Source: Candidatus Neomicrothrix sp. UBA2983 (GTDB taxonomy: Bacteria > Actinomycetota > Acidimicrobiia > Acidimicrobiales > MedAcidi-G1). From it: DNA of 64,000 bases. This document shows positions 29,817 through 40,974 of the stretch, piece after piece (the first letter of the stretch is position 1; each line of letters begins with the position of its first letter). Both the position numbers and the translations under genes were made by a program. The stretch is taken from contig DEAL01000008.1 in assembly GCA_002346745.1 (NCBI GenBank), positions 30,169-94,168 on the forward strand, given 5' to 3'. The notes below the pieces were generated by a model. That model did no database searches. It saw only the letters and a program-made list of their open reading frames with translations, and was not told the origin of the DNA.

Positions 29817-30413
29817 ATGGTGCCAGCCGGCCCGGACCACTACCGCACGCTGGGCGTGGCGCCCGATGCGACCGCCGACGAGGTACGCGACGCCCACCGT
29901 GCGCTGGCCCGCCGCCACCACCCCGACCTCGTCACCGACCCCACCGAACGCCGACGGGCCGAGCGACGCATGGCGAGTGTCAACGCCGCCTGGCACGTGC
30001 TCGGCGACCCCGTCCGTCGTGCGGAGTACGACGAGTCCCGCCGGCCACCGCCGCCCCGGCCACGTCCCACACCGGAGCCCGTCCACGTCTCGGACGCCTT
30101 CCAGGAGGTCGAGGTGTCGCCGGCGGCGGGCTGCGCCCTCCGCCTCGGGCCGATCGTCCTCCTGGCCGGGGTCCTCCTCGGCATCCTGGTGGTCACGGCG
30201 CTCATGACCGGCGGTGGCGACAGTCCGACGGGCTTCGACGTCGGCGACTGCGTGCTCGTCGAGGAGTACGGCATGGAGGTCGTGCCGTGCACCGGGGCCG
30301 AGCCGAGGATCGTGGCACGTGGCGTGGCCGGGACCTCCTGCCCGACCGGTGCGGTGGCCGTGGTGCTGCCCACCCGCACTGAGCAGGTCTGCGTCCGGCC
30401 GCCCGGGGGCTGA
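29817..30413 (+). CDS. Membrane J-domain protein with four-cysteine outer domain
   Basis: A 198-residue protein with an N-terminal J domain (residues about 8-75, HPD at 35-37 in RRHHPDLVT) that would stimulate Hsp70 ATPase in the cytosol. A Pro-rich linker (74-88) follows, then one transmembrane helix (about 112-130). The exported domain of about 60 residues has Cys145, 158, 175 and 192 (VGDCV, VVPCTG, TSCPTG, EQVCVRP). That domain looks like the actinobacterial septum-formation/LppU-type fold with two disulfides. TAGGGT sits 6 nt before the ATG. The combination would link a cytosolic chaperone to an envelope domain. Confidence 0.82.
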   Translation: MVPAGPDHYRTLGVAPDATADEVRDAHRALARRHHPDLVTDPTERRRAERRMASVNAAWHVLGDPVRRAEYDESRRPPPPRPRPTPEPVHVSDAFQEVEVSPAAGCALRLGPIVLLAGVLLGILVVTALMTGGGDSPTGFDVGDCVLVEEYGMEVVPCTGAEPRIVARGVAGTSCPTGAVAVVLPTRTEQVCVRPPGG

Positions 30414-30482
30414 ACGCACGGATCGGGTATGGCATCCTCGTCGGAGTGCCGGCAGTCGGTGCAGGGGGATGGGGGAGCCATC

Positions 30483-32234
30483 ATGGTCGAGCAGTACTTC
30501 GTGGAGACCGACACGTCGGAGCGCTATCCGCTCTGGACACGGGCCAACGTGGGCGAGGTCTTCCCCGATCCAGTGGCGATGAGCTCGTTCGACTTCGCCT
30601 TCTGCAACGCCGACGGGATCCGCCACGCCGAACTGGGTTGGCGGGACGCCTATGTGCGCCTCGGTGCGTTCAGCCACGACGAGTTCGACGCGGACCAGAA
30701 CGTGATCCTCGGCGTCTTCGGCGGCTACGCGTACCTGAACGCCTCGGTCATGCGGATCTTCGGCGAGCGGGCGCCGGGCCTCTCGGCGGCCGACATCGAC
30801 GCCCAGTTCTTCGGCGTCCAGCCGGGCATCCCCGACTACGAGCCACACCCCGACGACGCCAGTCCGGAGGCCACGGCCGCCCTGGCCGAGACGTTCGGCT
30901 GGGCGCTCACGACCGACGCCCTCCACGAGGTCCTCGCCGACGAGGCCACGGTCGACGCCCTGCGGGCAGAACGTCCCGACTTCGGGACGATGGGTGACGG
31001 CGAGCTGCTGGAGTGGGGCGAGGGGGTGCTGGACCGCCACTTCCGACACCTGTTCAGCCAGCACCTGTTCGTCACGATGCTGGCCACGCTGCCCGCCGGC
31101 ATCATCACGGACGTCTGCACGGCACTGGGCCGACCCCAGGACGCCCTCAAGCTGTTGTCGGGGCTGGGCGACGTGGCGTCGGCGGCGCCATCACACGCCA
31201 TGTGGGAGCTGGGCCGGCAGGCGGCGGCCTGCGAGGTCCTGACGGCGGCCTTCGATGTCGGGCCGGACGGCCTCGGCGACCGGCTCCGTGACCTCGAGGG
31301 TGGGGCGGTCGACGCGTTCCGGGCCTCGTTCGGGGAGTTCCTCGTGGCGTACGGGAGCCGCGGGCCCAACGAGTGGGAGACCCGCTGTCCGACCTGGGAG
31401 ACCGAGCCGGACCTGGCCCTGGCGGCCATCGATCGGATGCGCATCTCGCCGGAAGCAGCCGCCCCCGCGGGCAACCAGGCCCGCATGGCCGCCGACCGGG
31501 AGCGCCTGGGCGCCGAGATGTACGGGATGCTGGCCGCTGACCCGGAGGCGCAGGGGCAGTTCGGGGCGGCGCTGCGCGCGGCCGGCGTGTTCATGCCGGG
31601 CCGGGAGCGCACCAAGACCAACTGCATCAAGCTCATCCACGAGGTGCGCATGGCGCTGCTCGAGTTCGGGCGCCGGATGGTGGAGCGGGGGACATTCCCC
31701 GAGGCGACCAGCTACGGGATGTTCACGTTCGCCGAGTCGCAACAGGTGGCCGCCGACCCCACCGGGTGGCGCGAGGTGGTCGAGGAGCGCCAGGCGGTCT
31801 TCGACGCGGTCCGGGACCTCCAGGAGCCGTTCGTGGTGTTCGGCGAGGCGCCGCCGCTGTCCGAGTGGCCGCGACGCGATGCCGTCGAGGTGGAGCCCCT
31901 CGGCTTGGGGGAGTCGATCGTGGGCGTGCCCGGCTGTACGGGCGTGTCGCGGGGTCGCGCCCGGGTGGTGCTCGACAGCCACGACCCGACCGGCCTGGAG
32001 CCGGGCGAGGTGCTCGTGGCGCCACTCACCGACCCGTCGTGGACGCCTTTGTTCGTGCCCGCCTCGGGCGTCGTGGTCGACGTGGGGGCGCCCCTGAGCC
32101 ACGCCATCATCGTCAGCCGCGAACTCGGGATCCCGTGCGTGGTGTCGGCGACCGACGCCACGAAGCGGATCCCCGACGGGGCCCTCGTCGAGGTGAACGG
32201 CGAGACCGGGGTCGTGACCGTCCTCGAGGCGTAG
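30483..32234 (+). CDS. PEP-utilizing enzyme with phosphohistidine swivel domain, no ATP-grasp
   Basis: This 583-residue protein ends in a PEP-utilizer swivel domain: VLVAPLTDPSWTPLF, then VGAPLSHAIIVSRELGIP with the phospho-acceptor His540. The first 480 residues are helical and resemble the middle part of rifampicin phosphotransferase-like enzymes (LYPLWTR-type ERYPLWTRANVGEVFPDPV, then YGSRGPNEWE). The N-terminal ATP-grasp domain that would charge the histidine is missing, so a partner in trans or a binding-only role is needed. The ATG at 30483 follows a GGGGGATGGGGGAG purine stretch; a longer frame from 30429 is possible. The substrate is unknown. Confidence 0.82.
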   Translation: MVEQYFVETDTSERYPLWTRANVGEVFPDPVAMSSFDFAFCNADGIRHAELGWRDAYVRLGAFSHDEFDADQNVILGVFGGYAYLNASVMRIFGERAPGLSAADIDAQFFGVQPGIPDYEPHPDDASPEATAALAETFGWALTTDALHEVLADEATVDALRAERPDFGTMGDGELLEWGEGVLDRHFRHLFSQHLFVTMLATLPAGIITDVCTALGRPQDALKLLSGLGDVASAAPSHAMWELGRQAAACEVLTAAFDVGPDGLGDRLRDLEGGAVDAFRASFGEFLVAYGSRGPNEWETRCPTWETEPDLALAAIDRMRISPEAAAPAGNQARMAADRERLGAEMYGMLAADPEAQGQFGAALRAAGVFMPGRERTKTNCIKLIHEVRMALLEFGRRMVERGTFPEATSYGMFTFAESQQVAADPTGWREVVEERQAVFDAVRDLQEPFVVFGEAPPLSEWPRRDAVEVEPLGLGESIVGVPGCTGVSRGRARVVLDSHDPTGLEPGEVLVAPLTDPSWTPLFVPASGVVVDVGAPLSHAIIVSRELGIPCVVSATDATKRIPDGALVEVNGETGVVTVLEA

Positions 32235-32301
32235 GCCCGGTGGTCCGTCCCCCTCGACGGGAGTGCACCGGGCCGACGGCTGGATACCCTCCTCGGCCGA
32301 C

Positions 32302-32375
32302 GGACCGTTAGCTCAGTTGGCTAGAGCGCCCGCCTCACACGCGGGAGGTCACTGGTTCGAGTCCAGTACGGTCCA
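32302..32375 (+). tRNA. tRNA-Val (anticodon CAC)
   Basis: A 74-nt cloverleaf. The acceptor arms GGACCGT and ACGGTCC pair over 7 bp, the D arm is GCTC...GAGC, and the anticodon stem CCCGC/GCGGG encloses CTCACAC with anticodon CAC. The T arm is CTGG TTCGAGT CCAG. The 3' CCA is not encoded (ACCG follows), so it must be added after transcription. It reads GUG valine codons, common in this GC-rich genome. Confidence 0.96.
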
Positions 32376-32432
32376 CCGCTCCGATCGTCGGCCCCCTGAT
32401 CTCGTCTGGTGCCGGAGGGAGCGCTGACCCGT

Positions 32433-32852
32433 TCAGGAATCGGCCCTCCGCCTGAGTTCGTCGATGAGGACGATCCCGGCCAGCACCACGGCGAGCCAGA
32501 GTGCGGTGACGTTCAAGGCGTTCTCGGCCGTCGACATCCCATCTCCGGGATGTCGGAGGTGAAAGACCGCGTGTGGCAGGGAGAAGGCCAGGTAGCCCAC
32601 CGTGGCGATGATCGTCATGTCGCGGCGTAGGTACAGCCCGGCGATGAGCACCAGCAGTCCGGTGGCGAGGAGCCCGGCCCCGGCATCGGCGGCGAGGTGC
32701 TCGTTGAAGGGCGGCAGCGCCGATACCAGCCGAGGGGACCAGCCGGGGAAGTCCTCGTACCAGTCGGCGGGGGCGAACACGGCCCAGCACCCCGACAGGA
32801 CGTTGGGCACGGCGAGGCCGACCAGGATCAACCGCTTCCAGTTGCGTGACAC
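32433..32852 (-). CDS. Small four-helix membrane protein (hypothetical)
   Basis: A 139-residue integral membrane protein with about four transmembrane helices (near residues 7-26, 53-72, 77-96 and 112-132). A short outer loop has WYEDFPGWSPRLVSALPPFNEH. The GTG at 32852 is chosen because a strong ribosome site GAGGAGG lies 6-7 nt before it; the open frame upstream is not protein-like. The layout fits DUF4345-like small membrane proteins, but I cannot name it securely. It is divergent from the P450 gene. Confidence 0.75.
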   Translation of the reverse strand: MSRNWKRLILVGLAVPNVLSGCWAVFAPADWYEDFPGWSPRLVSALPPFNEHLAADAGAGLLATGLLVLIAGLYLRRDMTIIATVGYLAFSLPHAVFHLRHPGDGMSTAENALNVTALWLAVVLAGIVLIDELRRRADS

Positions 32853-33024
32853 GCTGACCTCCTCGTCTGCCTCCTGTCCGCCCTCAAATGGGTAGCACGA
32901 CGCGTGCCGCCCGTCCGCTGGCTGGAGTGCCCGCCGTGCACGTTGGAGATGACGGTCGGGCGTCCGGTCCTCCATGCCGGACACCGACGACACTCGCCTG
33001 ATCGGGCCGTGTCAACATGGGGTC

Positions 33025-34197
33025 GTGGTTTCCGCACTGCCAGACTTCGGCGTCGACCCGCTGCCGGGTGAGGCCTTCCACCGGGCCTGCGCCGCGGTGC
33101 GCGACCTGGGGCCCGTCGTCGAGGTGCCGTACTTCGGGGGTACCGCCCTCATGCTCACCCGGTACGACGACGTGGTCGGTGCCTTCCGCGACAACGAGCG
33201 GTTCCCCGCCGGCGCCCACTACGAGATCGTCATCGAACCTGTCCAGGGCCGCACCTTCGAGAGCATGGACGGCGATGAGCACAACCTCTACCGACAACTG
33301 GCGCAGCCGGCCTTCCGTTCCCGGGCCATCGAGCGCTTCGACGCCGGCGGCCTGGCGGCCACGGCGCACGAGGTCGTGGACGGCTTCGCCGAGCCGGGGC
33401 GGGCCGAACTCATGGGCGAGTTCTGCGCCGTCTTCCCGTTCTGGGTCATCAGCCGGAAGCTGGGCCTGCCGCCGGCCAGTGACGAGTGCCTCCGCCGCTG
33501 GTCCTTCGACCTGCTCGGCTTCCTCCGCGACCCGGAGCCGGCGCAGCGTGCCCGCGACGAGTTCGACGAGCACCTGGCGCCGGCGATCGGGGAGCGGCGC
33601 CGGGAGCCGACCGGCGACGTGCTGTCGGCGCTGTTGCACCACGAGGTGGACGGCCGCCGGCTGGACGACGAGGAGGTCGTCGCCCACGTCCGTATGTTCT
33701 TCGCCGCCGGTGCCGCCACGACCTACCACGCCCTCGGCAACCTGCTCTCCGTGCTCCTGACGCGTCCCGAGGTGCTGGCCACAGCGGTCGCCGAGCCGCA
33801 GCGGCGCCCGGCGATCGTCGAGGAGTTGCTGCGCTTCGAGCCGCCGTTGGGCGCCCTGCCCCGGATCGCCACGCTGGACGCCGAGTGGCAGGGTGTGCAC
33901 ATCCCCGCCGGATCGATCCTGCTGTTCGGGATCGCCGCCGCCAACCGCGACCCCGCTGTCCACGGACGACCGGACGAGTTCGACGTCGACCGGGAGCCCG
34001 TGGGGCTCATCAGCTTCGGTTCGGGGCCGCACTTCTGCCCGGGCTCGCACCTGGCCCGCCGCGAGCTGCTCACCGGCCTCGACGTGCTCCTGGAGCGGCT
34101 CCCGGGCCTCCACCTCGGGGACCCGACCGGGATCGATCCGGTCTCCACCACCCTGCGCGCCCCCGAGGCCGTCCACGCCGCCTGGGACGTGGGCTGA
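33025..34197 (+). CDS. Cytochrome P450
   Basis: A 390-residue soluble bacterial P450, a heme-thiolate monooxygenase. The heme motif is FGSGPHFCPGSHLARREL with Cys338. The I-helix oxygen-activation segment is FFAAGAATTYHAL, and the ExxR is EELLRFEPP. The GTG at 33025 is proposed because CAACAT lies 6 nt upstream; an ATG at 32974 in the same frame would add 17 residues. No ferredoxin or reductase gene adjoins, so its redox partner is elsewhere. The substrate is unknown. Confidence 0.9.
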   Translation: MVSALPDFGVDPLPGEAFHRACAAVRDLGPVVEVPYFGGTALMLTRYDDVVGAFRDNERFPAGAHYEIVIEPVQGRTFESMDGDEHNLYRQLAQPAFRSRAIERFDAGGLAATAHEVVDGFAEPGRAELMGEFCAVFPFWVISRKLGLPPASDECLRRWSFDLLGFLRDPEPAQRARDEFDEHLAPAIGERRREPTGDVLSALLHHEVDGRRLDDEEVVAHVRMFFAAGAATTYHALGNLLSVLLTRPEVLATAVAEPQRRPAIVEELLRFEPPLGALPRIATLDAEWQGVHIPAGSILLFGIAAANRDPAVHGRPDEFDVDREPVGLISFGSGPHFCPGSHLARRELLTGLDVLLERLPGLHLGDPTGIDPVSTTLRAPEAVHAAWDVG

Positions 34198-34407
34198 GCG
34201 GCGTTGGGTCCCGGCCCGGAGTTGGGGGCCGGCACGCTGGGCAGGGGGCCGAACGGCGCCGGCTGGCCTCGTCGCATCGACGGGAGCGGGTGTCGTCGTG
34301 GCTGCTCGCGACCAGCTGCCGTGCGTGGCGTGAAACGCCGAATCCGGAAGTTGCGCGATCCCCGTTGGACTCGGGGATTCGCGGGCGTGCGAGGTCCTGG
34401 GGTCCGG
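34198..34407. other. Intergenic region between convergent P450 and thiamine pyrophosphokinase genes
   Basis: This 210-bp gap has no coding-like frame. A hairpin with ATCCCCG and CGGGGAT arms around TTGGACT lies at 34358-34378 and could terminate one or both transcripts. There is no T-run. Nothing else stands out. Confidence 0.4.
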
Positions 34408-35052
34408 TCAGGCCGCCTCGCGGCCGGGCTGGACGACGAGGAGGGTGCCCGTTCCGACCGTGACGGTGGCCGTCGGACCGGTCATGAGGTTCGAGAGCCC
34501 CACGGCGATGCCGGGCGACATGACGGCGTCGGCGAGGCGCCAGCGCAGGCCGGTGGTGGTGACGCCGGTGGCCGGACCGCCGACGGCCAACAGGCTGACG
34601 ACGGTGTCGGGCTCGCCGTGGACCTCGAGGCGGTCCCGGACGATCCAGGCCCGGGCGGCGTCGATGCGCAGGTCGATGCGCAGGCCGGCCCAGCGGTCGC
34701 CGGCGCCAGCCAGCAGGATCCCGAGGGCGTGGTCGAGGCGCCCCGACGCCGAACCCACGATGGTCGCCGAGGTGGCGCCCGCCTCGAGGGCGGCGGCCAG
34801 CGCCAACTCGAGGTCGGTCTCGTCCTTGTCGGCGGGGTGGTGCTCGACCCGGGTGCCACCCTCCTGGAGCCGGGCGAGGGTATCGGGATCGATCGAGTCG
34901 AGGTCGCCGACGACCAGGTCGACTTCGAGCCCGAGGGCGAGGGCGTGCTCGGCGCCGCGGTCGGCGGCGATGACGAGCTCGCGTGCCGGCAGGTCGGCCA
35001 GCCCGGCGGGCGAGGGGCCGCCGGTGACGACGAGGGCGTGCCGTGCGCTCAC
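34408..35052 (-). CDS. Thiamine pyrophosphokinase family protein
   Basis: The enzyme moves pyrophosphate from ATP to thiamine, giving the cofactor used by AceE in this window. The 214-residue product has the active-site motifs VVGDLDSID and HHPADKDETDLELALAAAL, and the C-terminal beta-barrel LRWRLADAVMSPGIAVGLSNLM (shown in parts). The GTG start overlaps the TGA of the upstream ABC ATPase gene (GTGA). It is the last gene of a minus-strand run that begins with MarR at 40833. Confidence 0.9.
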   Translation of the reverse strand: MSARHALVVTGGPSPAGLADLPARELVIAADRGAEHALALGLEVDLVVGDLDSIDPDTLARLQEGGTRVEHHPADKDETDLELALAAALEAGATSATIVGSASGRLDHALGILLAGAGDRWAGLRIDLRIDAARAWIVRDRLEVHGEPDTVVSLLAVGGPATGVTTTGLRWRLADAVMSPGIAVGLSNLMTGPTATVTVGTGTLLVVQPGREAA

Positions 35053-35840
35053 CCCGGCACCACCCGGACGGTCCATCGGCCGTCCTCGCTGCTGAGCCGG
35101 AGGTCGAGGCCGTAGCACTCGGAGAGGGACTCCCCGGTGAGCACCTCCTCGAGTGGCCCGCTGGCGGCCACGCGCCCGCCGGCCAGCATCAGGCAGTGGG
35201 TGAACCCGGGCGGGATCTCCTCGACGTGGTGGGTGACGAGGGCCATCGGGGGCGTGCCGGCGTCGGCGGCGAGCCCTGCCAGGGCGCCGACCAGCTCCTC
35301 GCGGCCGCCGAGGTCGAGGGCGGCGGTCGGCTCGTCGAGCAGCAGCACGTCGGGGTCGGTCATCAGCGTGCGGGCCAGCAGCACCCGTTGCCGTTCGCCG
35401 GACGAGAGCGTGCCGAAGGCGTGGTCGGCCCGGTCGCCGCACCCCAGGCGCTTGAGCAGCTCCCGTGCCCGGCTCCGGTCGGCGTCGTCGTAGTCGTGCC
35501 ACCAGGGCTCGAGGGCGCCGTGGAGGGCGGTCATCACCACGTCGGCGGCGTCGATGCCGGGTCGCAGCGAGTCAGCCAGTGCAGCGGCGGCGTAGCCGAT
35601 GCGGTGGCGGTGCCGCCGAGAGTCGAAGCTGCCGACGGCCATGCCGAGGATGTGGACCCGGCCCGCCGACGGGTGCAGGTGCAGGGCGGCGAGGCGCAGC
35701 AGGGTGCTCTTGCCGGAGCCGTTGGGCCCGAGCACCACCCAGTGCTGCCCGGGCTCGACCCGCCAGTCGATGCCGTCGAGCAGCAGGGTCCCGTCCCGGC
35801 GTACCGACACGCCCTCCAGGTGCAGCACGGGCCCACTCAC
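35049..35840 (-). CDS. ABC transporter ATP-binding protein
   Basis: A 263-residue ABC ATPase with Walker A GPNGSGKST, signature LSSGERQRVLLAR, Walker B VLLLDEPTAALD and switch His in LVTHHVEEIP. The H-x-W insertion (EPGQHWVVLGPNGSG) and SDSLRPG region resemble the ModF/iron-type subgroup found without a fixed permease. It is not followed by a permease but by thiamine pyrophosphokinase, overlapping by 4 bp. It could serve a transporter encoded elsewhere or have a non-transport role. Confidence 0.87.
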   Translation of the reverse strand: MSGPVLHLEGVSVRRDGTLLLDGIDWRVEPGQHWVVLGPNGSGKSTLLRLAALHLHPSAGRVHILGMAVGSFDSRRHRHRIGYAAAALADSLRPGIDAADVVMTALHGALEPWWHDYDDADRSRARELLKRLGCGDRADHAFGTLSSGERQRVLLARTLMTDPDVLLLDEPTAALDLGGREELVGALAGLAADAGTPPMALVTHHVEEIPPGFTHCLMLAGGRVAASGPLEEVLTGESLSECYGLDLRLSSEDGRWTVRVVPG

Positions 35841-35865
35841 GGGTGAAACCCTAGGTGTCAGCGCC

Positions 35866-36582
35866 TCAGGTCAGCGACCGGACGAGGAGGGCGACGGCAG
35901 CGGCCGTGGAGAGGACGTAGACGGCCTTCGCCGTGCGGCCGGCGTCGACGTGGCGGCGCAGCGGCCCGGAGAGGACCGCCCCGACCAGCACGCCGGGCAG
36001 CAGCCAGAGGCCGGCCACGAGGTCGTCGAGGTCGAAGTGCCCGCCCAGGGCGAGGGCCGCGAGCGAGAGTGTGGTCCCGACCAGGAAGTACGGGGACATG
36101 GTCGCCCGGAAGGCGGGCCCGGGCAGGTCCAAGAGGACGATGGCGACGGGCGGGCCGCCGACGCCCACGGTGGTCCCCATGAAGCCGCTCGTGCCCCCGG
36201 CGGCCAGCAGGGTGCCGCGGCTGCGGGGCAGGTGGAGGCCACCGGCCTTGAGTGCCACGGCGCTGAGCAGCAACACCCCGAACAGCACCCCCAGGCGCTC
36301 CTCGGAGACCAGCGACAGGGCGAACACGCCGATGGCGATGCCGGGCAGCCGTCCGAGAATGGTCCAGCCCAGGGCCTGGCCGTCGACGTTCCCCCGCTCG
36401 CGCCAGGTCAGCACGGAGGTGAGCACCGGGTTGATCATCAGGACCGGGCCGGGCACGTACTCGGGGTTGACGAGGGCCAGGATCGGGACGGCGAACAGGT
36501 TGGCTCCGAACCCGATGGCGCCCTGGATCGTGGACCCGACGAGGTAGACGAGGATCCCGATGGCCGTCTCGAGGGGGGTCAC
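35866..36582 (-). CDS. TauE/SafE family membrane permease
   Basis: A 238-residue membrane protein with about eight transmembrane helices and the two repeats of the TauE/SafE family: GSTIQGAIGFGANLFAVPIL and GGTSGFMGTTVGVGGPPVAI. Family members export sulfite, sulfoacetate or related anions. Its ATG overlaps the stop of the upstream ABC exporter gene. Co-location with a MarR and a half-exporter pair suggests a joint export or stress module, but the substrate is not known. Confidence 0.87.
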   Translation of the reverse strand: MTPLETAIGILVYLVGSTIQGAIGFGANLFAVPILALVNPEYVPGPVLMINPVLTSVLTWRERGNVDGQALGWTILGRLPGIAIGVFALSLVSEERLGVLFGVLLLSAVALKAGGLHLPRSRGTLLAAGGTSGFMGTTVGVGGPPVAIVLLDLPGPAFRATMSPYFLVGTTLSLAALALGGHFDLDDLVAGLWLLPGVLVGAVLSGPLRRHVDAGRTAKAVYVLSTAAAVALLVRSLT

Positions 36583-38521
36583 GCCGGGCTCCCGCCGGCG
36601 ACGCCGGCAGCACCCGCCGTCTGTGCCACCCAGGTCCCGTGCATCTCCGCGTACTGCCCACCGAGGGCCACCAGTTCCTCGTGGATTCCGAGTTCCACGA
36701 TGCGCCCGCCGTCGACGACGGCGACGCGGTCGGCCCGGAGCACGGTGGCGAGACGGTGGGCGATGATCACCGCCGTGCGGCCCTCGAGGACCGTGTCGAG
36801 GGCCCGTTCGATGACGGCCTCCGACTGCAGGTCCAGGTTCGAGGTGGCCTCGTCCAGTACCAGCATCCGGGGCCGGGCGAGGAACACCCGGGCCAGCGCC
36901 AGGAGCTGCCGCTCGCCGGCGGACAGCGAGGCGCCGCGTTCGTGGACCGGCGCGTCGACCCCGGCAGGGAGGCGGGCGAGCAGGCGGTCCAGCCCGACGG
37001 CGGCGCAGGCGGCGAGGACCTCCTCCTCCGAGGCGTCGGGTCGGGCGAACGCCACGTTCTGGCGGATGCTGCCGTTGAACAGGAACGGCTCCTGGGGCAC
37101 CACGCCCACCTGGCGTCGCAGCGAGGCGAGGGTGACGTCGCGCAGGTCGTGGCCGTCGAGGCGGACGTGGCCGAAGTCGGGGTCGTAGAAGCGGGTCACC
37201 AGCTTGGCCACCGTGGACTTGCCGGCGCCGGTCGCCCCGACCACGGCCAGGACCTCGCCGGGCGCCACCTCGAGGTCGACCTCGCGCAGCACGAGGTGGT
37301 CGGGGTCGTAGCCGAACGTCACCGACTCGAGGACCAGGTGGCCGTCGGCGGCCGGCAACTCGTGGGCGTCAGGGGCCTCGGGCACGGACGGCTCGGTGGC
37401 CAGCACCCCCCGAAGCTTCGTGATGGCGGCGCTGCCTTGCTGGTACTGGTTGAACAGCTGGACCAGCGTCTGGATCGGGGCGAAGAACGAGGTCAGGAAC
37501 AGGAGGAAGGCGACCATCTCGCCGATGGTCAGGTCGCCGCGCAGCACCATGCGGCCGCCGACGAGCAGTACGACCGCCTGGGAGACGATGCCCAGCGCCT
37601 CGGTGCCGGGCCCGTAGAGTGCCTGGGCTCGACTGGTGGCCAGGTTGGCGTCGAGGTGGGCGCCGACGATGTTGTGGTGGCGGGCGGCGTTGTGGCGCCG
37701 CCGGTTGAAGGCGGTGATGAGCCGGATGCCGTCGAGGCTCTCGGAGAGGTCGGCCAGCACGTCGGCGATGCGGTCCCGGACCCGCAGGTAGCCGGCCGCG
37801 GACACCCGCCGGAACCAGAGCGTGAGCAGCACGTTGACGGGGACCACCAGCGCGAGGCAGACCAGCGCCAGCCCGGGGTTCAGGAACAGCAGGTAGGCGG
37901 TGACGACGAGGAGGGTCATGCCCTGCACCACGAACTGGACCAGCCCCTCCTGGAACAGCACGGTCAGCGACTCGATGTCGCTGGTCATCCGGGTCATGAG
38001 CACGCCCGACCGCTCGGCGGTGAAGAAGCCCAGCGACTGGCGCTGGAAGTGGCTGAACACCCGGACGCGGAGCTCGTAGACGAGTCGCTCGCCGATCCGA
38101 CCGGTGAAGGCGGTGCGGAGCGAGGAGGCTAGGGCGGCCAGCAGGACCGAGGCGACGAAGGCCAGCGCCACGGCGACGAGCACGTCGGTGTCTCGCTCGA
38201 GCACGCCGCGGTCGATGCCGACCTGGACCAGCAGCGGGCCGAGGTGGAGGAGCGCAGTCTCGGCAACGACCAGCAGGACGGCGAGCGCCAGGCCAGCGGC
38301 GTGGGGCCGCAGGAATGTCCGCAACCCGAAGGGGCGGCGGTCCCAGCGGCTGTGCGAGAAGTCGACGACCGGGTCCGGATGCTCGGGCTCGTGGGCCAGC
38401 ACCGCATCGACGCGGTCGGCGAGGTCCCCGGGAACGTCGGCGAACGGCAGGCCGGCGTCGGCGTTTGCCTGTATCGACGTCGGTCCGATGGTGACGCGCC
38501 CGCCGGGGTGCCCGAAGCCCA

Positions 38522-38522
<1 letters not shown>
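36579..38522 (-). CDS. ABC exporter half-transporter, subunit B
   Basis: A 647-residue TMD-NBD half-exporter with about six transmembrane helices after a 60-residue N-terminal extension. Walker A is GATGAGKST, Walker B is MLVLDEATSNLD with the catalytic Glu, and the signature is LSAGERQLLALAR. Together with the next subunit it forms an asymmetric heterodimer: this chain keeps the catalytic Glu, while its signature departs from LSGGQ. It overlaps both neighbours by 1-4 bp. Substrates of such exporters are drugs or lipids. Confidence 0.92.
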
Positions 38523-40389
<1,867 letters not shown>

Positions 40390-40393
<4 letters not shown>

Positions 40394-40833
40394 CGGACGC
40401 CGGCTTCGCGGTGCCGCCGGATCGCCTTGTCGGCCACTTCGAGGCCGCGGACCGCCGCCTCGGCCTCGTCGGCGTCGAGGTGGCTGCCCAGTTCGGCCAG
40501 GCAGGCGGCCACGGCCGCGTCGGCGTCCTCGAGGGCTCGGTGGCCCTCGCTGGTGATGTGGAAGGCGGTGCGGCGGCCGTCGTCAGGGTCCCGGCGGCGC
40601 TCGACGAAGCCGCGGGAGACGAGCCCGTCGACGAGGGCGGTCACCGAGGGGCCGCTGACGGTGAGGCGCTGCTGGAGGTCGGCGTGGGCGGTGCCGTCCT
40701 CGTCGAGGAAGGCAAGCAGCCGGTACTGGGGGAGGCTGAGGTCGACCTTGGCCAGGCCGACGGTCACGAAGCGGGCCAGGCGGGCAGCGGCCCGGGCGGC
40801 CACCACGCTCCGAGGGTGCGGGTCGGCGGCCAT
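40390..40833 (-). CDS. MarR family transcriptional regulator
   Basis: A 147-residue winged-helix regulator. The DNA-binding part is LPQYRLLAFLDEDGTAHADLQQRL, SGPSVTALVDGLVSRGFVERRRDPDDGRRTAFHIT (in parts), with the DxRRT wing. TACCCT at 40845-40840 lies exactly 6 nt before the ATG, so a leaderless mRNA is likely. It is first in the run with the exporter pair, TauE and others, and probably represses it. GCCATACG occurs twice upstream (40895 and 40939), a weak candidate site. Confidence 0.92.
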
Positions 40834-40974
40834 CGGCTGAGGGTACCGAAGGGCCCCACTGCGGCTCCCACCGGGGGCGGCGGCGGCCGGTGGCGCCATA
40901 CGAACCCCGTTTCCGACCAGGACGGATCCTGCTGAGCGGCCATACGGGGCCCCGGGGCTAGGCTCGGTGGCCCG

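Noticed and set aside
32302..32375. tRNA gene as integration site for a mobile element
   Set aside because: No integrase, and no second copy of the tRNA 3' end was noticed downstream; neighbouring genes have ordinary composition.
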